Source: Byssochlamys sp. IMV 00236 (Eukaryota; Ascomycota; Eurotiomycetes; Eurotiales; Thermoascaceae). Taken from it: 10,671 nucleotides of DNA. The notes beneath the pieces were generated by a model, which had not been told where the DNA came from, did not search any database, and saw nothing but the letters and a program-made list of their open reading frames with translations. Below, piece after piece: positions 1-7,478 of this stretch (position 1 is the first letter of the stretch; each line of letters opens with the position of its first letter). The position numbers were made by a program, and so were the translations under genes. The DNA lies in NCBI GenBank assembly GCA_001931875.2, contig MSJH02000369.1:1-10671 (forward strand), given 5' to 3'.

Positions 1-1
1 T

Positions 2-243
2 AGAGCATACATTCTACTTTACATTCCTCTATCGCATCTGATAAGAATAACTTATAATAATAATAATAACTATAGTAGCTACTAGTATAACAATAATAAC
101 ATAAGCATAAATAATGTCAGTGACGACAATAATATAAATAGCAGTCATAGATTCTCTACCCAAGTAAACTTACACACAAACTTAATTTAATAATATTGAG
201 CTCTTCTTAAAAAAGAATCTAATTTCGCAAGTCATCGACTTAA
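2..243 (+). repeat. Left arm of an imperfect inverted duplication
   Basis: Read 5' to 3', this stretch matches the reverse complement of about 1258-1477. The outermost 52 bases (2-53 against 1477-1426) agree at about 46 positions by eye, starting AGAGCATACA. Further matched blocks are GACGACAA (122-129 against 1378-1371), CATAGATTCTCT (about 146-157), TTTAATAATATT (about 186-197) and TCGACTTAA (about 235-243). The last block matches the first coding bases of the minus-strand gene at 663-1268, so this arm is a decayed copy of that gene's intron and exon start, facing the other way. Matching fades after about 243. The window starts at the arm's outer end, so the true outer limit is unseen. Confidence 0.8.
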
Positions 244-662
244 CTGCCTTTTTAAATTACAACTAAAGCTGAATACAACATATATAAGCACAAATATCAC
301 ATTTTTTACTTTTAATAATCAGCATATATAATCATACTTAATCCACAACAACTATATCGTCCTCCAATTTGTAACAGCGTATAGCTAAATTGATATCGTC
401 ATTACATTTTGTCTTCTTTTTAATAAACTCCTTCTTATCACAAGAAGCTTTAGTCTCAACTTACACGATCATTAGAAACACCGAAGCACTTTTATTTAGC
501 TATACACATAAAAAATAATTTTATCGATTCTTTATTTTTTTTTAAAAAAAAAGCTTTATTCGTACTTCATTTCAGAACCACACTTTCTACTTTTCCAGTA
601 TTTCGGTGTAACCAGTCCACAGCCACCTTTTCCTCCATTGGTTTGCTAAGTTGATGATCAAC
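244..662. other. AT-rich spacer without a recognisable gene
   Basis: This stretch lies between the left repeat arm and the 3' end of the minus-strand gene. It is strongly AT-rich, with a T-run followed by an A-run near 531-552. I find no reading frame with family character and no RNA gene. It does not visibly continue the similarity of the left arm to the minus-strand gene, so either the duplication ends at about 243 or the copy has decayed past recognition by eye. Confidence 0.6.
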
Positions 663-1268
663 CTAGCATGCTTTGGCAGCCATTGCGACCTGTATCGCGA
701 ATTCCTATGACCATCATGAATAACATAAATTTAGTAAACATATTGCTTGCTATCAGGAAGGTATTTTCCTTACCCGAAGCTTTATCAAATTTTCAAACAA
801 GTTTGGAAAAACTGGAAGCTGTACCATTGTTAGGCACAACTTGAATTTACCAATTTCAGCAGCCGATATACACTATTGTATTGGATATCCATTGCATATA
901 CTTCAATTGTAGCGCCTAACAAATAAAATAAGATTGCTTCTATAGCTTGTTATCTACAAATAAAATTTGGACATACCTTCAACCAGGATGCCAAACGTTC
1001 TTGGACTATTCATCCCAACATGCACCAACTTATGTAAAATTAACTTCATTTCTTTTGCTAATTTTATATAATCAGAAATCAAATCCGGTTTCGCTTGTAT
1101 GAAACCTTCAGTTCCATAACTCCAAGCACTGTCATTGCTAGGCTTGTACATGATGTAGCCTTTGCTGGGCTCACCACCTTCATCAGCGCTACTGCTGCCA
1201 CCTTCTGCTTGTTTCTGGCTATTTGGCTCTCTCTTCTTGGTGTTACACAGAAGTTTTAAGTCGACAAC
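663..1268 (-). CDS. Unknown-function protein of a Mucorales-expanded family, 5' end unresolved
   Basis: Four exons can be joined in frame: 1268-977, 915-851, 818-774 and 704-663 (TAG at 665-663). This gives 147 residues without the amino end. Introns are 61, 32 and 69 nt; two have branch-like CTAAC or TACTAAA motifs. The main exon is preceded by an acceptor (TTCACAG) and an in-frame stop, so an upstream exon is required. Visible motifs are a VVDLKLLCNTKK start, a Ser/Gly/Glu-rich insert, KLAKEMK, SPRTFGILVEG, then an IEVYAMD-IQYNSVYRLLKL block and a short LPVFPNLFENL helix. From memory this order fits a large Mucorales family in which a nuclease-like E-x-K strand precedes the KL-x-x-EMK helix; here low-complexity sequence stands in its place, so it may be inactive. 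The 32-nt intron is unusually short. It could be a functional gene or a young pseudogene. No function is claimed. Confidence 0.5.
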
Positions 1269-1477
1269 CTGTGAATTACATTATTTATTAGAAAGAGCTG
1301 AATATTATTAAAAAAGACGCGTGTACGTTTTACAGAGGGAGAGAATCTATGGCTGCTCTTTATATTAATGTTGTCGTCAGCGTGATTATTATTATACTAT
1401 AGCTGACTACAGTAATTTTTATTACAAGTTATTCTTATAAGGCACGATAGAGGAATGTGAAGTAGACTGTATGCTCT
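1258..1477 (-). repeat. Right arm of the inverted duplication
   Basis: This is the reverse-complement partner of 2-243. It covers the inferred intron before the main exon of the minus-strand gene, its acceptor at 1270-1269, and the first codons. The acceptor reads CACAG here, but CGCAAG at the equivalent place in the left arm, so the two copies have diverged at the splice site. Similarity stops at the outer end near 1477, close to where the left arm runs into the window edge. Confidence 0.8.
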
Positions 1478-1504
1478 GTCCTAGATGTAGAGTATTATAA
1501 TGAC

Positions 1505-1546
1505 TATCTCATCAAACACGTCATCACCTTCCTCCAAATGAAACAT
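1505..1546 (-). other. Candidate first exon of the minus-strand gene
   Basis: Reading leftward from an ATG at 1546-1544, the frame gives MFHLEEGDDVFDEIV and then hydrophobic residues to a stop at 1483-1481. An acidic DDVF start of this kind would suit the amino end of the gene at 663-1268, which has an acceptor but no start codon. The join is unproven: no strong GT donor follows. The phase-matching candidate, GTCATT after residue 14, is poor. It may instead be a fragment of another family copy. Confidence 0.25.
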
Positions 1547-1762
1547 CGTCCTTTTCAATAAAGTGGAGTTGAGTCTTATGCAGCTTATAGTATGCTTACT
1601 TGTGATTAACGTTTACAGAAACAGTGAGGACTAAAGTACTTCAATATTCACCTTGAGCATGAACTCTCAAAGCAATAGCTGCTCCGATAAATACTTTACA
1701 ATGTGTTCGTTTTGCATTATTCTGTTACTTTAAGTTCTTTTCATTAGATAACGGCTGTGAGG

Positions 1763-1798
1763 TATCAATGGAAACTAAGCTCTGTTAAGCCATTGATA
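1763..1798. repeat. Perfect 9-bp hairpin, 18-nt loop
   Basis: TATCAATGG at 1763-1771 is repeated exactly in inverted form at 1790-1798. It lies about 390 bp upstream of the MRP51 start and just outside the inverted duplication. It could be a protein-binding palindrome, part of a small decayed element, or chance; its function is unknown. Confidence 0.6.
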
Positions 1799-2038
1799 AT
1801 AAAATAATTTCTACATATACGTATGGTATATAATTGTAATGTTGTAGCTAGATCTCTTTTTGGCGTTTAACTGAAATGTCTTGTTCATCAACTACGCCGT
1901 TAAAAAACCCAGTGGGAGAAAAAGGTACAATGTGAACAAATCACCATATTAATTATTTAGCTTGTTGCGTTTACTTTTACGCAGATTCGAATTCTCATGT
2001 CTTTGTCGTTTGATTTATTTATCTGACAAAGAATTGGA

Positions 2039-2055
2039 GTGTGTGTGTGTGTGTG
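2039..2055. repeat. (GT)8 microsatellite in the MRP51 leader
   Basis: Eight GT units plus a final G lie about 130 bp before the MRP51 start codon. A second, shorter GT run lies at about 2154-2165. They are probably transcribed as part of the 5' leader. Confidence 0.85.
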
Positions 2056-2186
2056 GAAAAGTCCCCTTTATTTTCAAAAATAATCTCAGCTGTCTGGGTC
2101 ACAATAAGCCACTACCCTTTTTTTTATCTTTGCTCTCCACCTTCAAGTGTGCTTCTGTGTGTGTGCATATTTCTTTTTCCAAAGAG

Positions 2187-3071
2187 ATGACATCGTTTGC
2201 AAATTTATTAAGAAATTCACGACTTGCGACTTTTAATAGGTCAATTGACCAAGTATACACAGCACCTTCACGTTGTAAACAAATTGGTGACTGGGGCTTA
2301 AAACGCAGCTTACCCACTGTCATCCGCACGCCTTACTTGACAGTCCAACAACTTGATACAGCTGAACACCAAACACCATGGCGATCAGGCAATTCTCAAG
2401 TATTATTTATTAAACGCTGGAAAGAGAATTTCCCTAATTCAAAGAAACCAGCACCTCGATCTGATCAAGACAAGTACAACATTGTAAAGATGACCCCTGC
2501 CGAATTCAAACGGTTCCTTCAACAATGCGCCAAACGAGCACCCGAGTTCAGACAGCTACTAGAACAAAAAAAGATGGTCCCCGAACAAGTATTTGATTAC
2601 CTTCAGGTCGCATTCAAAGATAGTCCGGGCGATGCCGTCGTGGGTCCCTTGTATTCAGACTATGAACAGGCTGAACCTGTCGTCGTCCAGGGACGTATTC
2701 TGAATGCAGCAAAGCGTAATGGACATGTTGTAGGTGTGGGTGGTATCACTGCCTTGTTGCCAAAGCGTCATACAGTCTACATGCGTCAATTGGGTGATCG
2801 TCGGGTACGTACCTTTTATGTTGAAGAAGCATCGATTGATGAGGAAGGTAGACCGAGAGTAGTCCTGTCGGCTGCTCCTAAAGACGCTCATGCACATGCC
2901 ATTACGATCGAGGAAGTGGATGAGACTGCAAAGGAGATGTTCTTGACAAGTAGGCCACCAGCACAGAAAATCATGAGTGATGATCATATAGAGGCGAACC
3001 CAAATCATGACTTAATCATGCGTAGAATCATCAATTTAATGGGTAATGCTGAAAATGATAATAAAGATTAA
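2187..3071 (+). CDS. MRP51: Mitochondrial small-subunit ribosomal protein, Mrp51 family
   Basis: A single exon encodes 294 residues. The start at 2187 is chosen because family-like sequence begins right there (MTSFANLLRNSRLATF) and the frame upstream is low-complexity leader. Typical Mrp51 features are the LLRNSR helix, a GDWGLKR-SLPT segment, a TVQQLDTAEHQTPW segment, then the KRWKENFP block and the PAEFKRFLQ region in the middle. In yeast Mrp51 is a 37S mitoribosome protein that also helps translation of mitochondrial mRNAs; the same role is inferred here. The carboxy part (NAAKRNGHVVGVGGITALLP) is well ordered and ends in a charged tail. An AATAAA at 3060-3065 lies inside the last codons. 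The stop TAA (3069-3071) overlaps the stop of the convergent RCC1 gene. It is a confident family call from motif memory, not from alignment. Confidence 0.87.
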   Translation: MTSFANLLRNSRLATFNRSIDQVYTAPSRCKQIGDWGLKRSLPTVIRTPYLTVQQLDTAEHQTPWRSGNSQVLFIKRWKENFPNSKKPAPRSDQDKYNIVKMTPAEFKRFLQQCAKRAPEFRQLLEQKKMVPEQVFDYLQVAFKDSPGDAVVGPLYSDYEQAEPVVVQGRILNAAKRNGHVVGVGGITALLPKRHTVYMRQLGDRRVRTFYVEEASIDEEGRPRVVLSAAPKDAHAHAITIEEVDETAKEMFLTSRPPAQKIMSDDHIEANPNHDLIMRRIINLMGNAENDNKD

Positions 3072-4140
3072 ATAGTTAAAACAAACGAGTTCCATCGTCC
3101 AGCTGAGCAATCAGTCGCCTTTTGATTCACAGACGTGCACTGACGAAAGTAGGCATCATGTCCTTCGATAACTGATCGACCGAGTTGACCATATTTGTCT
3201 TGTGTAAAAACAAGAAATGAGAAAAAAAAGACATGTATAAAAAGTGTGTATTGAATAACTTACTGCTTCCACAAGACCATACTCTACCTTGGTCTATCTC
3301 AAATAAGCTCTTTTGTTTAAAGAATACGCATAATCAAACTTACCGTCCAGTACTAGTGTATGGCATGATCCACAGACAGCCTTGACCGCATTCACTTCAA
3401 CAGACTCACCCTGATCATCTAAAAAGACGGCTAAATCCACAATACTATCACTATCTCCCGAACCCAGTCTGCCATCTTTTGATAACCCAAATGTGTACAC
3501 ATCTCCATCAATAATGACAACCGAATGAAATGGTCCACATGCGAGCGATACTCGATCAAGATAAATTCCTGAAAAATGGTCAATCATCTGCGGTTCTTGT
3601 TGTTGTTCCTGATATGGTTCAGTTCCCAGTTGAGAGAAGCGGTTTGATCCAATACCGTAGATGCCTTCATCGGTCAGACAGAGCACATGTTGACTCGATC
3701 CACAAATAGCCCTGACTTTGGGCAAGCCAACGACCGGTTGTTGATCTTGATACAATAGTCCCTGTGTGCTCAAGACAAAGATCGTTCCTTGACTCCAGCA
3801 GGCGTCTTGTACGTCAGTCCAGTCGTGTCTCTCGCCAGAAGGAGTGATGGTGATGGACGTGTTGGCATAGGTTATGATACCCATGCACTCATTAGGATCA
3901 CCAAAGATGGACTGAATCAAGTGAGCATTATTTAATAATGGTGTTATATAGTCAGGTTGATATCCCCACACGACAATCTCGTCATCTTTTTAAACTATTA
4001 AATTACTGCTTATTGTTGTCTTTATTGTTACCATTCACAACAACAATGGCTGTCTCCCAAGAAGTGAATAATATTCTTGTAATGTTTGTTTCTTGTCTAA
4101 TTTGTTCAAAGCCATTGAATCCAAAGGATAAAAGTGTCAT
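3068..4140 (-). CDS. RCC1-repeat protein, RCCD1/ATS1-like
   Basis: Four exons, 4140-4032, 3985-3344, 3293-3264 and 3198-3068, join in phase to 303 residues; introns are 46, 50 and 65 nt. The start is ATG at 4140, giving MTLLSFGFNGFEQI, the first strand of a beta-propeller. Repeats show the RCC1 signature CG-x-x-H-x-(L/V)-x-L-x-(D/E)-(D/E)-G-x-(V/I)-(Y/W), for example ICGSSQHVLCLTDEGIYGIG, ACGPFHSVVIIDGDVYTFG and VCGSCHTLVLDDQGRVWSCG. The propeller closes with AGRWNSFVLTI. The length and the opening SFGFNGF and closing GRWNSF blocks recall human RCCD1 and yeast Ats1 more than the nuclear exchange factor RCC1 itself, which is longer and more regular. RCC1-type propellers bind proteins; the partner here is unknown. 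The gene starts 50 bp after the GIR2 stop and ends overlapping the MRP51 stop. The first intron is inferred from phase and from the missing start codon downstream of it. Confidence 0.85.
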
Positions 4141-4190
4141 AAAAAAATAAAGAAAGAAAAAGAAATCACGTGTGATAAATAGAGTTTATT
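4141..4190 (-). promoter_or_regulatory. 50-bp gap between GIR2 and the RCC1-repeat gene
   Basis: This gap must hold both the 3' end of GIR2 and the start of the next gene. On the minus strand it shows AATAAA directly after the GIR2 stop, then an E-box CACGTG (about 4168-4173), then a pyrimidine-rich run up to the ATG. A normal promoter plus leader barely fits, so transcripts of the two genes may overlap, or the promoter may lie within GIR2. Confidence 0.5.
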
Positions 4191-5114
4191 TTAATCCACA
4201 TTCTTCCACACAGGATTTTCTTCTTCGTCTTTATATTGATCATCAAAAGCACCAGCACGATCCTCTTTATCAAATTGAGACACATCGACTGATACATCGC
4301 CTTCATCCATATAACCAGCATCGGACATGGCCAAGGTCTTGTCTTGTTCAAACAATTGACGACCTAGATAATAGTCGGCTACAGATCTTTTTATATATAT
4401 GTATATATATTTACCTGTCAATTTTCCTTTTAATTCCTTTGCCTTTTGTGCTCTTGCCACAGCATCCTTTTCTGCTATTTCTGCGTCAAACTTCTTTTTC
4501 CAATCCAAAAAGCTATCTCTTGTCACTTTGGTGCCTACAAATTTGGCTTGTTCTGCTTCTTCTTCTTTACGTTTCTTTTCCTTGACCAGTTCTTCTTCAG
4601 CTCTCTTGACGTCCAAGACGATATTATCTAGTTCTTCCTTGATGATCATCACCAAGGAGAAAACCATAGCCATACCGATCGATTCTTCAGCCTAGTATAA
4701 ATATATTACATGATTTAGCAAATTTAAATACACATGAACCAACATACGGCCTGTTTGACAGATTGTTCTATTCTCGAAAGATATGATTCAGGCACTTGAC
4801 CTTGAATAATTTCAATTTCATATTCTGGTAATTCGTCTGGGTAATTGGGTGTATATATCACATGCAATGAAAGTGCGCCTTTTGGACGTTTAATGAGTTG
4901 TTCGACATTAATAAACATTTGGGAGGGGGCTTACGTGGATTCTCTAGGTCTTGTTCTTCGGGATATATAGATATTCTAAACTCTGTCTCACTTATACCTA
5001 TAATAAGAGTAAGTAGTATGTTGACTAATAAAACAGTGTACCTTCGAATTCATCTGGGTAAATAGACTGAAGTGCTTCAATTTCATTCTTTTGTTCTTCT
5101 AAATAATCTGTCAT
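4191..5114 (-). CDS. GIR2: RWD-domain protein Gir2/RWDD1 (DRG-family regulatory protein 2)
   Basis: Five exons, 5114-5042, 4997-4935, 4878-4748, 4691-4415 and 4363-4191, total 717 nt and encode 238 residues, close to the human RWDD1 length. Introns are 44, 56, 56 and 51 nt. Residues 1-115 or so are the RWD fold: MTDYLEEQKNEIEALQSIYPDEFE at the start and the signature YPDELP near residues 58-63. A charged coiled-coil region follows (EEELVKEKKRKEEEAEQ), then the family motif GKLTGRQLFEQD and an acidic tail. Known orthologues bind and stabilise the DRG2/Rbg2 GTPase and, in yeast, also Gcn1, where they compete with Gcn2 for control of translation under starvation. The fourth intron is stop-free and a multiple of three; the acceptor at 4364 was chosen because it restores KLTGRQLFE exactly. 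It is divergent from pyruvate kinase. Confidence 0.92.
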
Positions 5115-5298
5115 TTTCTAAAAAAAAAAAATAATAATAAAGAAGTGAAAACTTCTGAAGCGCGTCACAGTAAAGAACATATGAGACAACTTTATTTCAT
5201 TGGCCGCATAACCAAATGGGGTAGCAGTGTAAAAGGCTGTATAATCCAGAAAATTTTTTCCGTTTTTTTTTTTTTCTTTCTTTCTTTATCTTTATAAA
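5115..5298. promoter_or_regulatory. Shared divergent promoter of GIR2 and pyruvate kinase
   Basis: Only 184 bp separate the two start codons. The stretch holds an inverted CCAAT box (ATTGG at 5199-5203), a CATATG at about 5179-5184, a TATAAT-like element near 5240, and a T/C-rich tract ending in TTTC repeats directly before the pyruvate kinase ATG. On the GIR2 side a T-run on the minus strand lies next to its ATG. Glycolytic genes are usually strongly expressed, so this short promoter is likely to affect GIR2 as well; that is inference. Confidence 0.6.
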
Positions 5299-6492
5299 AT
5301 GAAGTTGAATAACGTCACTAGCTCAGAACTAGAATGGATATCTCAAATGGATGTGGATGTTGAGTGTTCACATACGCGAAAGACGAGTATTATTGGCACT
5401 ATTGGTAATAAATATATATATATATGTATATATGTATGCATGAATAAATACATTATCTTATCTTTAATATAGGACCCAAGACAAACAGTGTCGAAATGAT
5501 CACTCAACTTCGAAACGCAGGATTAAATGTTGTGCGTATGAACTTTTCACATGGATCATATGAGGTGAGAAAGAGCGAGCAATACAGAGTAAAGACTAAA
5601 TAGATAATCAGTATCATCAATCTGTTATCGATAATACGCGCAAGAGTTTTCAATGTAAGCCAAAAAAAAAAAAAAAAAAAAAAAAATACTAGCCAGGAAA
5701 ATATACTCATGTTACCCCAAATTAGTATATCCCGGTAGAGCCACTGCCATTGCTCTTGACACAAAGGGACCCGAGATCCGTACTGGATTGATGAGAGATA
5801 ACATCGATATTCCCATCAAGGCAGGTCATGAGTTTATCTTGAGTACAGATGAGCAGTATAAGGAAAACTGTGACGACAAAGTCATGTACATTGACTACAA
5901 GAATTTGCCTCAAGTGATCCAAGTCGATAAACTTGTCTATGTTGATGACGGTATTCTGTCACTTCAAGTCAAGGAAGTCCTTCCGGATGGTGTTCGTGTC
6001 GTTGCCTTAAACAACGGTACACTCTCTTCTCGTAAAGGTGTCAATTTACCAGGAACCGATGTTGATTTACCTGCGTTATCAGAAAAGGATAAGGCTGATC
6101 TCAGATTTGGTGTCCAAAACAAGGTTGATATGATCTTTGCTTCCTTCATTCGTCGTGGACAGGACATCAAGGATATTCGACAAGTCTTGGGCGATGAAGG
6201 CAAGGCGATCAAGATCATTGCCAAGATTGAAAATCATCAAGGTGTAGCCAATTTTGATGAGATTCTCGAACAAACTGATGGAGTCATGATTGCTCGTGGT
6301 GTAAAACTTCAAAAGGCAAAGGAGTATACATTATCTGATTCTTATTGATAATAGGATATGGGTATCGAAATTCCTTTGGAAAGAGTGTTTATCGCTCAAA
6401 AAATGATGATTGCAAAGTGTAATTTGGCTGGTAAGCCTGTTATCTGGTAAGTGTGCATAAATATTCAGATGACAAGATACTGATTCAATTTG

Positions 6493-6523
<31 letters not shown>

Positions 6524-7353
6524 GCAACGCAAATGCTCGAATCAATGACTGTAAGTGTATCGTCATGTCCTTATCTCATCCACTCATCTGTAACATATAG
6601 TATAACCCTCGTCCAACACGTGCTGAAGTATCTGACGTGGCCAACGCCGTCTTGGACGGAGCTGACTGTGTGATGCTCTCGGGTGAGACTGCCAAGGGTT
6701 CATATCCAATTGAAGCAGTTCAGATGATGCATCAGACCTGTCTATTGGCCGAATCGTTCATTTGCTATCCTCGTCTCTTTAACGAAATCCGTTCCTTGAC
6801 TCCTTTACCTACAAGCACAACTGAAACAATCGCCTGTGCAGCTGTAAATGCAGCACACGAACAGGGAGCCAAGGCTATCATTGTCTTGACTACATCAGGA
6901 AAATCTGCAGGATTGATTTCCAAGTATAGACCCAGTGTGCCCATCATCGTAGTCACTCGTAATCCACAAACAGCTCGTCAAGTCCACCTGCACCGTGGAT
7001 GCTTCCCCTTCCATTATCCAAAGGCTTCATCCAAGGAAGCCTCAGCTCTCAGTGCTTCATATAGTACAGATTATCTTAGTCCCTTAAACCTTGCTCCATG
7101 GCAAGATGATGTTGACGCTAGAATTAAATGGGGTAGGTGAATATAGAGAAAGAAAAGCATGTTCTAATGTCTTTTGTGTTAGGTATGGAGCAAGCCATAA
7201 AGTATGGGTAAGTACATCATGTGTTGTAAAGCTCTTGTTTCTCATCTACTTTTTACTAGGTTGGTCGGTCATAATGAGTCAGTTGTAGCTATTCAAGGAT
7301 GGCGAGGTGGATTAGGCAATACAAACACACTACGTATGCTTATGACTCCTTAA
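5299..7353 (+). CDS. PYK1: Pyruvate kinase
   Basis: It catalyses phosphoenolpyruvate + ADP to pyruvate + ATP, the last step of glycolysis, in the cytosol. Nine exons (5299-5404, 5473-5564, 5612-5654, 5726-6300, 6355-6446, 6523-6550, 6601-7132, 7183-7207, 7260-7353) give 1587 nt, 528 residues. Visible motifs are RMNFSHG (57-63), [11 protein letters not shown] (91-101), catalytic KIENHQG (Lys247, Glu249), ARGDMGIEIP (metal ligand Asp273), [19 protein letters not shown] (303-321), SGETAKG, and the carboxy-domain effector-site loop LTTSGKSAG. The closing [14 protein letters not shown] resembles the fructose-1,6-bisphosphate site of other eukaryotic enzymes, so allosteric control is likely. Compared with yeast and human enzymes there is an extra Ser/Ala-rich piece of about 20 residues (roughly 454-478) before WQDDVDARI. 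Two introns carry long A-runs, one touching the acceptor. Introns are 47-76 nt. Confidence 0.96.
5662..5686 (+). repeat. A25 tract in pyruvate kinase intron 3
   Basis: Twenty-five consecutive A residues start seven bases after the donor at 5655 of a 71-nt intron. Homopolymers of this length are prone to length change. Confidence 0.9.
6493..6521 (+). repeat. A29 tract abutting the acceptor of pyruvate kinase intron 5
   Basis: Twenty-nine A residues run straight into the G of the acceptor AG (6521-6522). The acceptor is fixed by the protein: the codon TG|T restores the conserved [10 protein letters not shown] block. There is therefore no pyrimidine tract before this 3' splice site. Confidence 0.92.
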
Positions 7354-7478
7354 TGTAATAATAAAAAAGAAAAAGAAAAAGACACCCTTTATATTGCATG
7401 TGTGACCGTCTAAAATCGAAAGGACATATTCATCTCCAGGGCCTTTCTATTTTTTTTTATTCTGTTCTTATTGTTCTT

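Larger units (their letters stand above)
1547..2186. other. Non-coding region upstream of MRP51
   Basis: No convincing coding exon is seen here apart from short chance frames. It holds a perfect 9-bp inverted repeat at 1763-1798, an ATACGTAT palindrome followed by TATATAA near 1816-1832, and a long T- and GT-rich leader (about 1965-2186) in front of the MRP51 start. The open frame of MRP51 runs back to about 1962, but that part is Cys/Phe/Leu-rich, has no family character and lacks a good start, so I treat it as untranslated leader. Confidence 0.55.

Noticed and set aside
2..243. Simple terminal inverted repeats of an intact DNA transposon
   Set aside because: No transposase is visible between the arms, the arms contain gene sequence, and target-site duplications cannot be checked because the window starts at the left end.
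1962..2186. Extension of the MRP51 reading frame upstream of 2187
   Set aside because: The segment is Cys/Phe/Leu-rich, includes the translated GT repeat and has no match to the family, while typical Mrp51 sequence starts exactly at the ATG at 2187.
2655..3008. Open frame on the minus strand opposite MRP51
   Set aside because: It lies wholly inside well-supported MRP51 coding sequence and shows no family character.
3294..3971. Single-exon RCC1 model starting at GTG 3971
   Set aside because: GTG is not a usual eukaryotic start. Splicing adds a true ATG and a first propeller strand upstream, and two more exons downstream.
3938..4150. Plus-strand frame over the RCC1-gene start
   Set aside because: It is hydrophobic by chance; the minus strand carries a clear start, intron and propeller sequence here.
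4172..4695. Plus-strand frames opposite GIR2
   Set aside because: They are antisense shadows, rich in Phe/Leu/Ser because the opposite strand encodes a Lys/Glu-rich coiled coil.
7398..7478. Upstream in-frame ATG for TIM54
   Set aside because: It lies 44 bp past the pyruvate kinase stop and is followed by a T-rich run like the leaders of other genes here. It remains possible as an alternative start.
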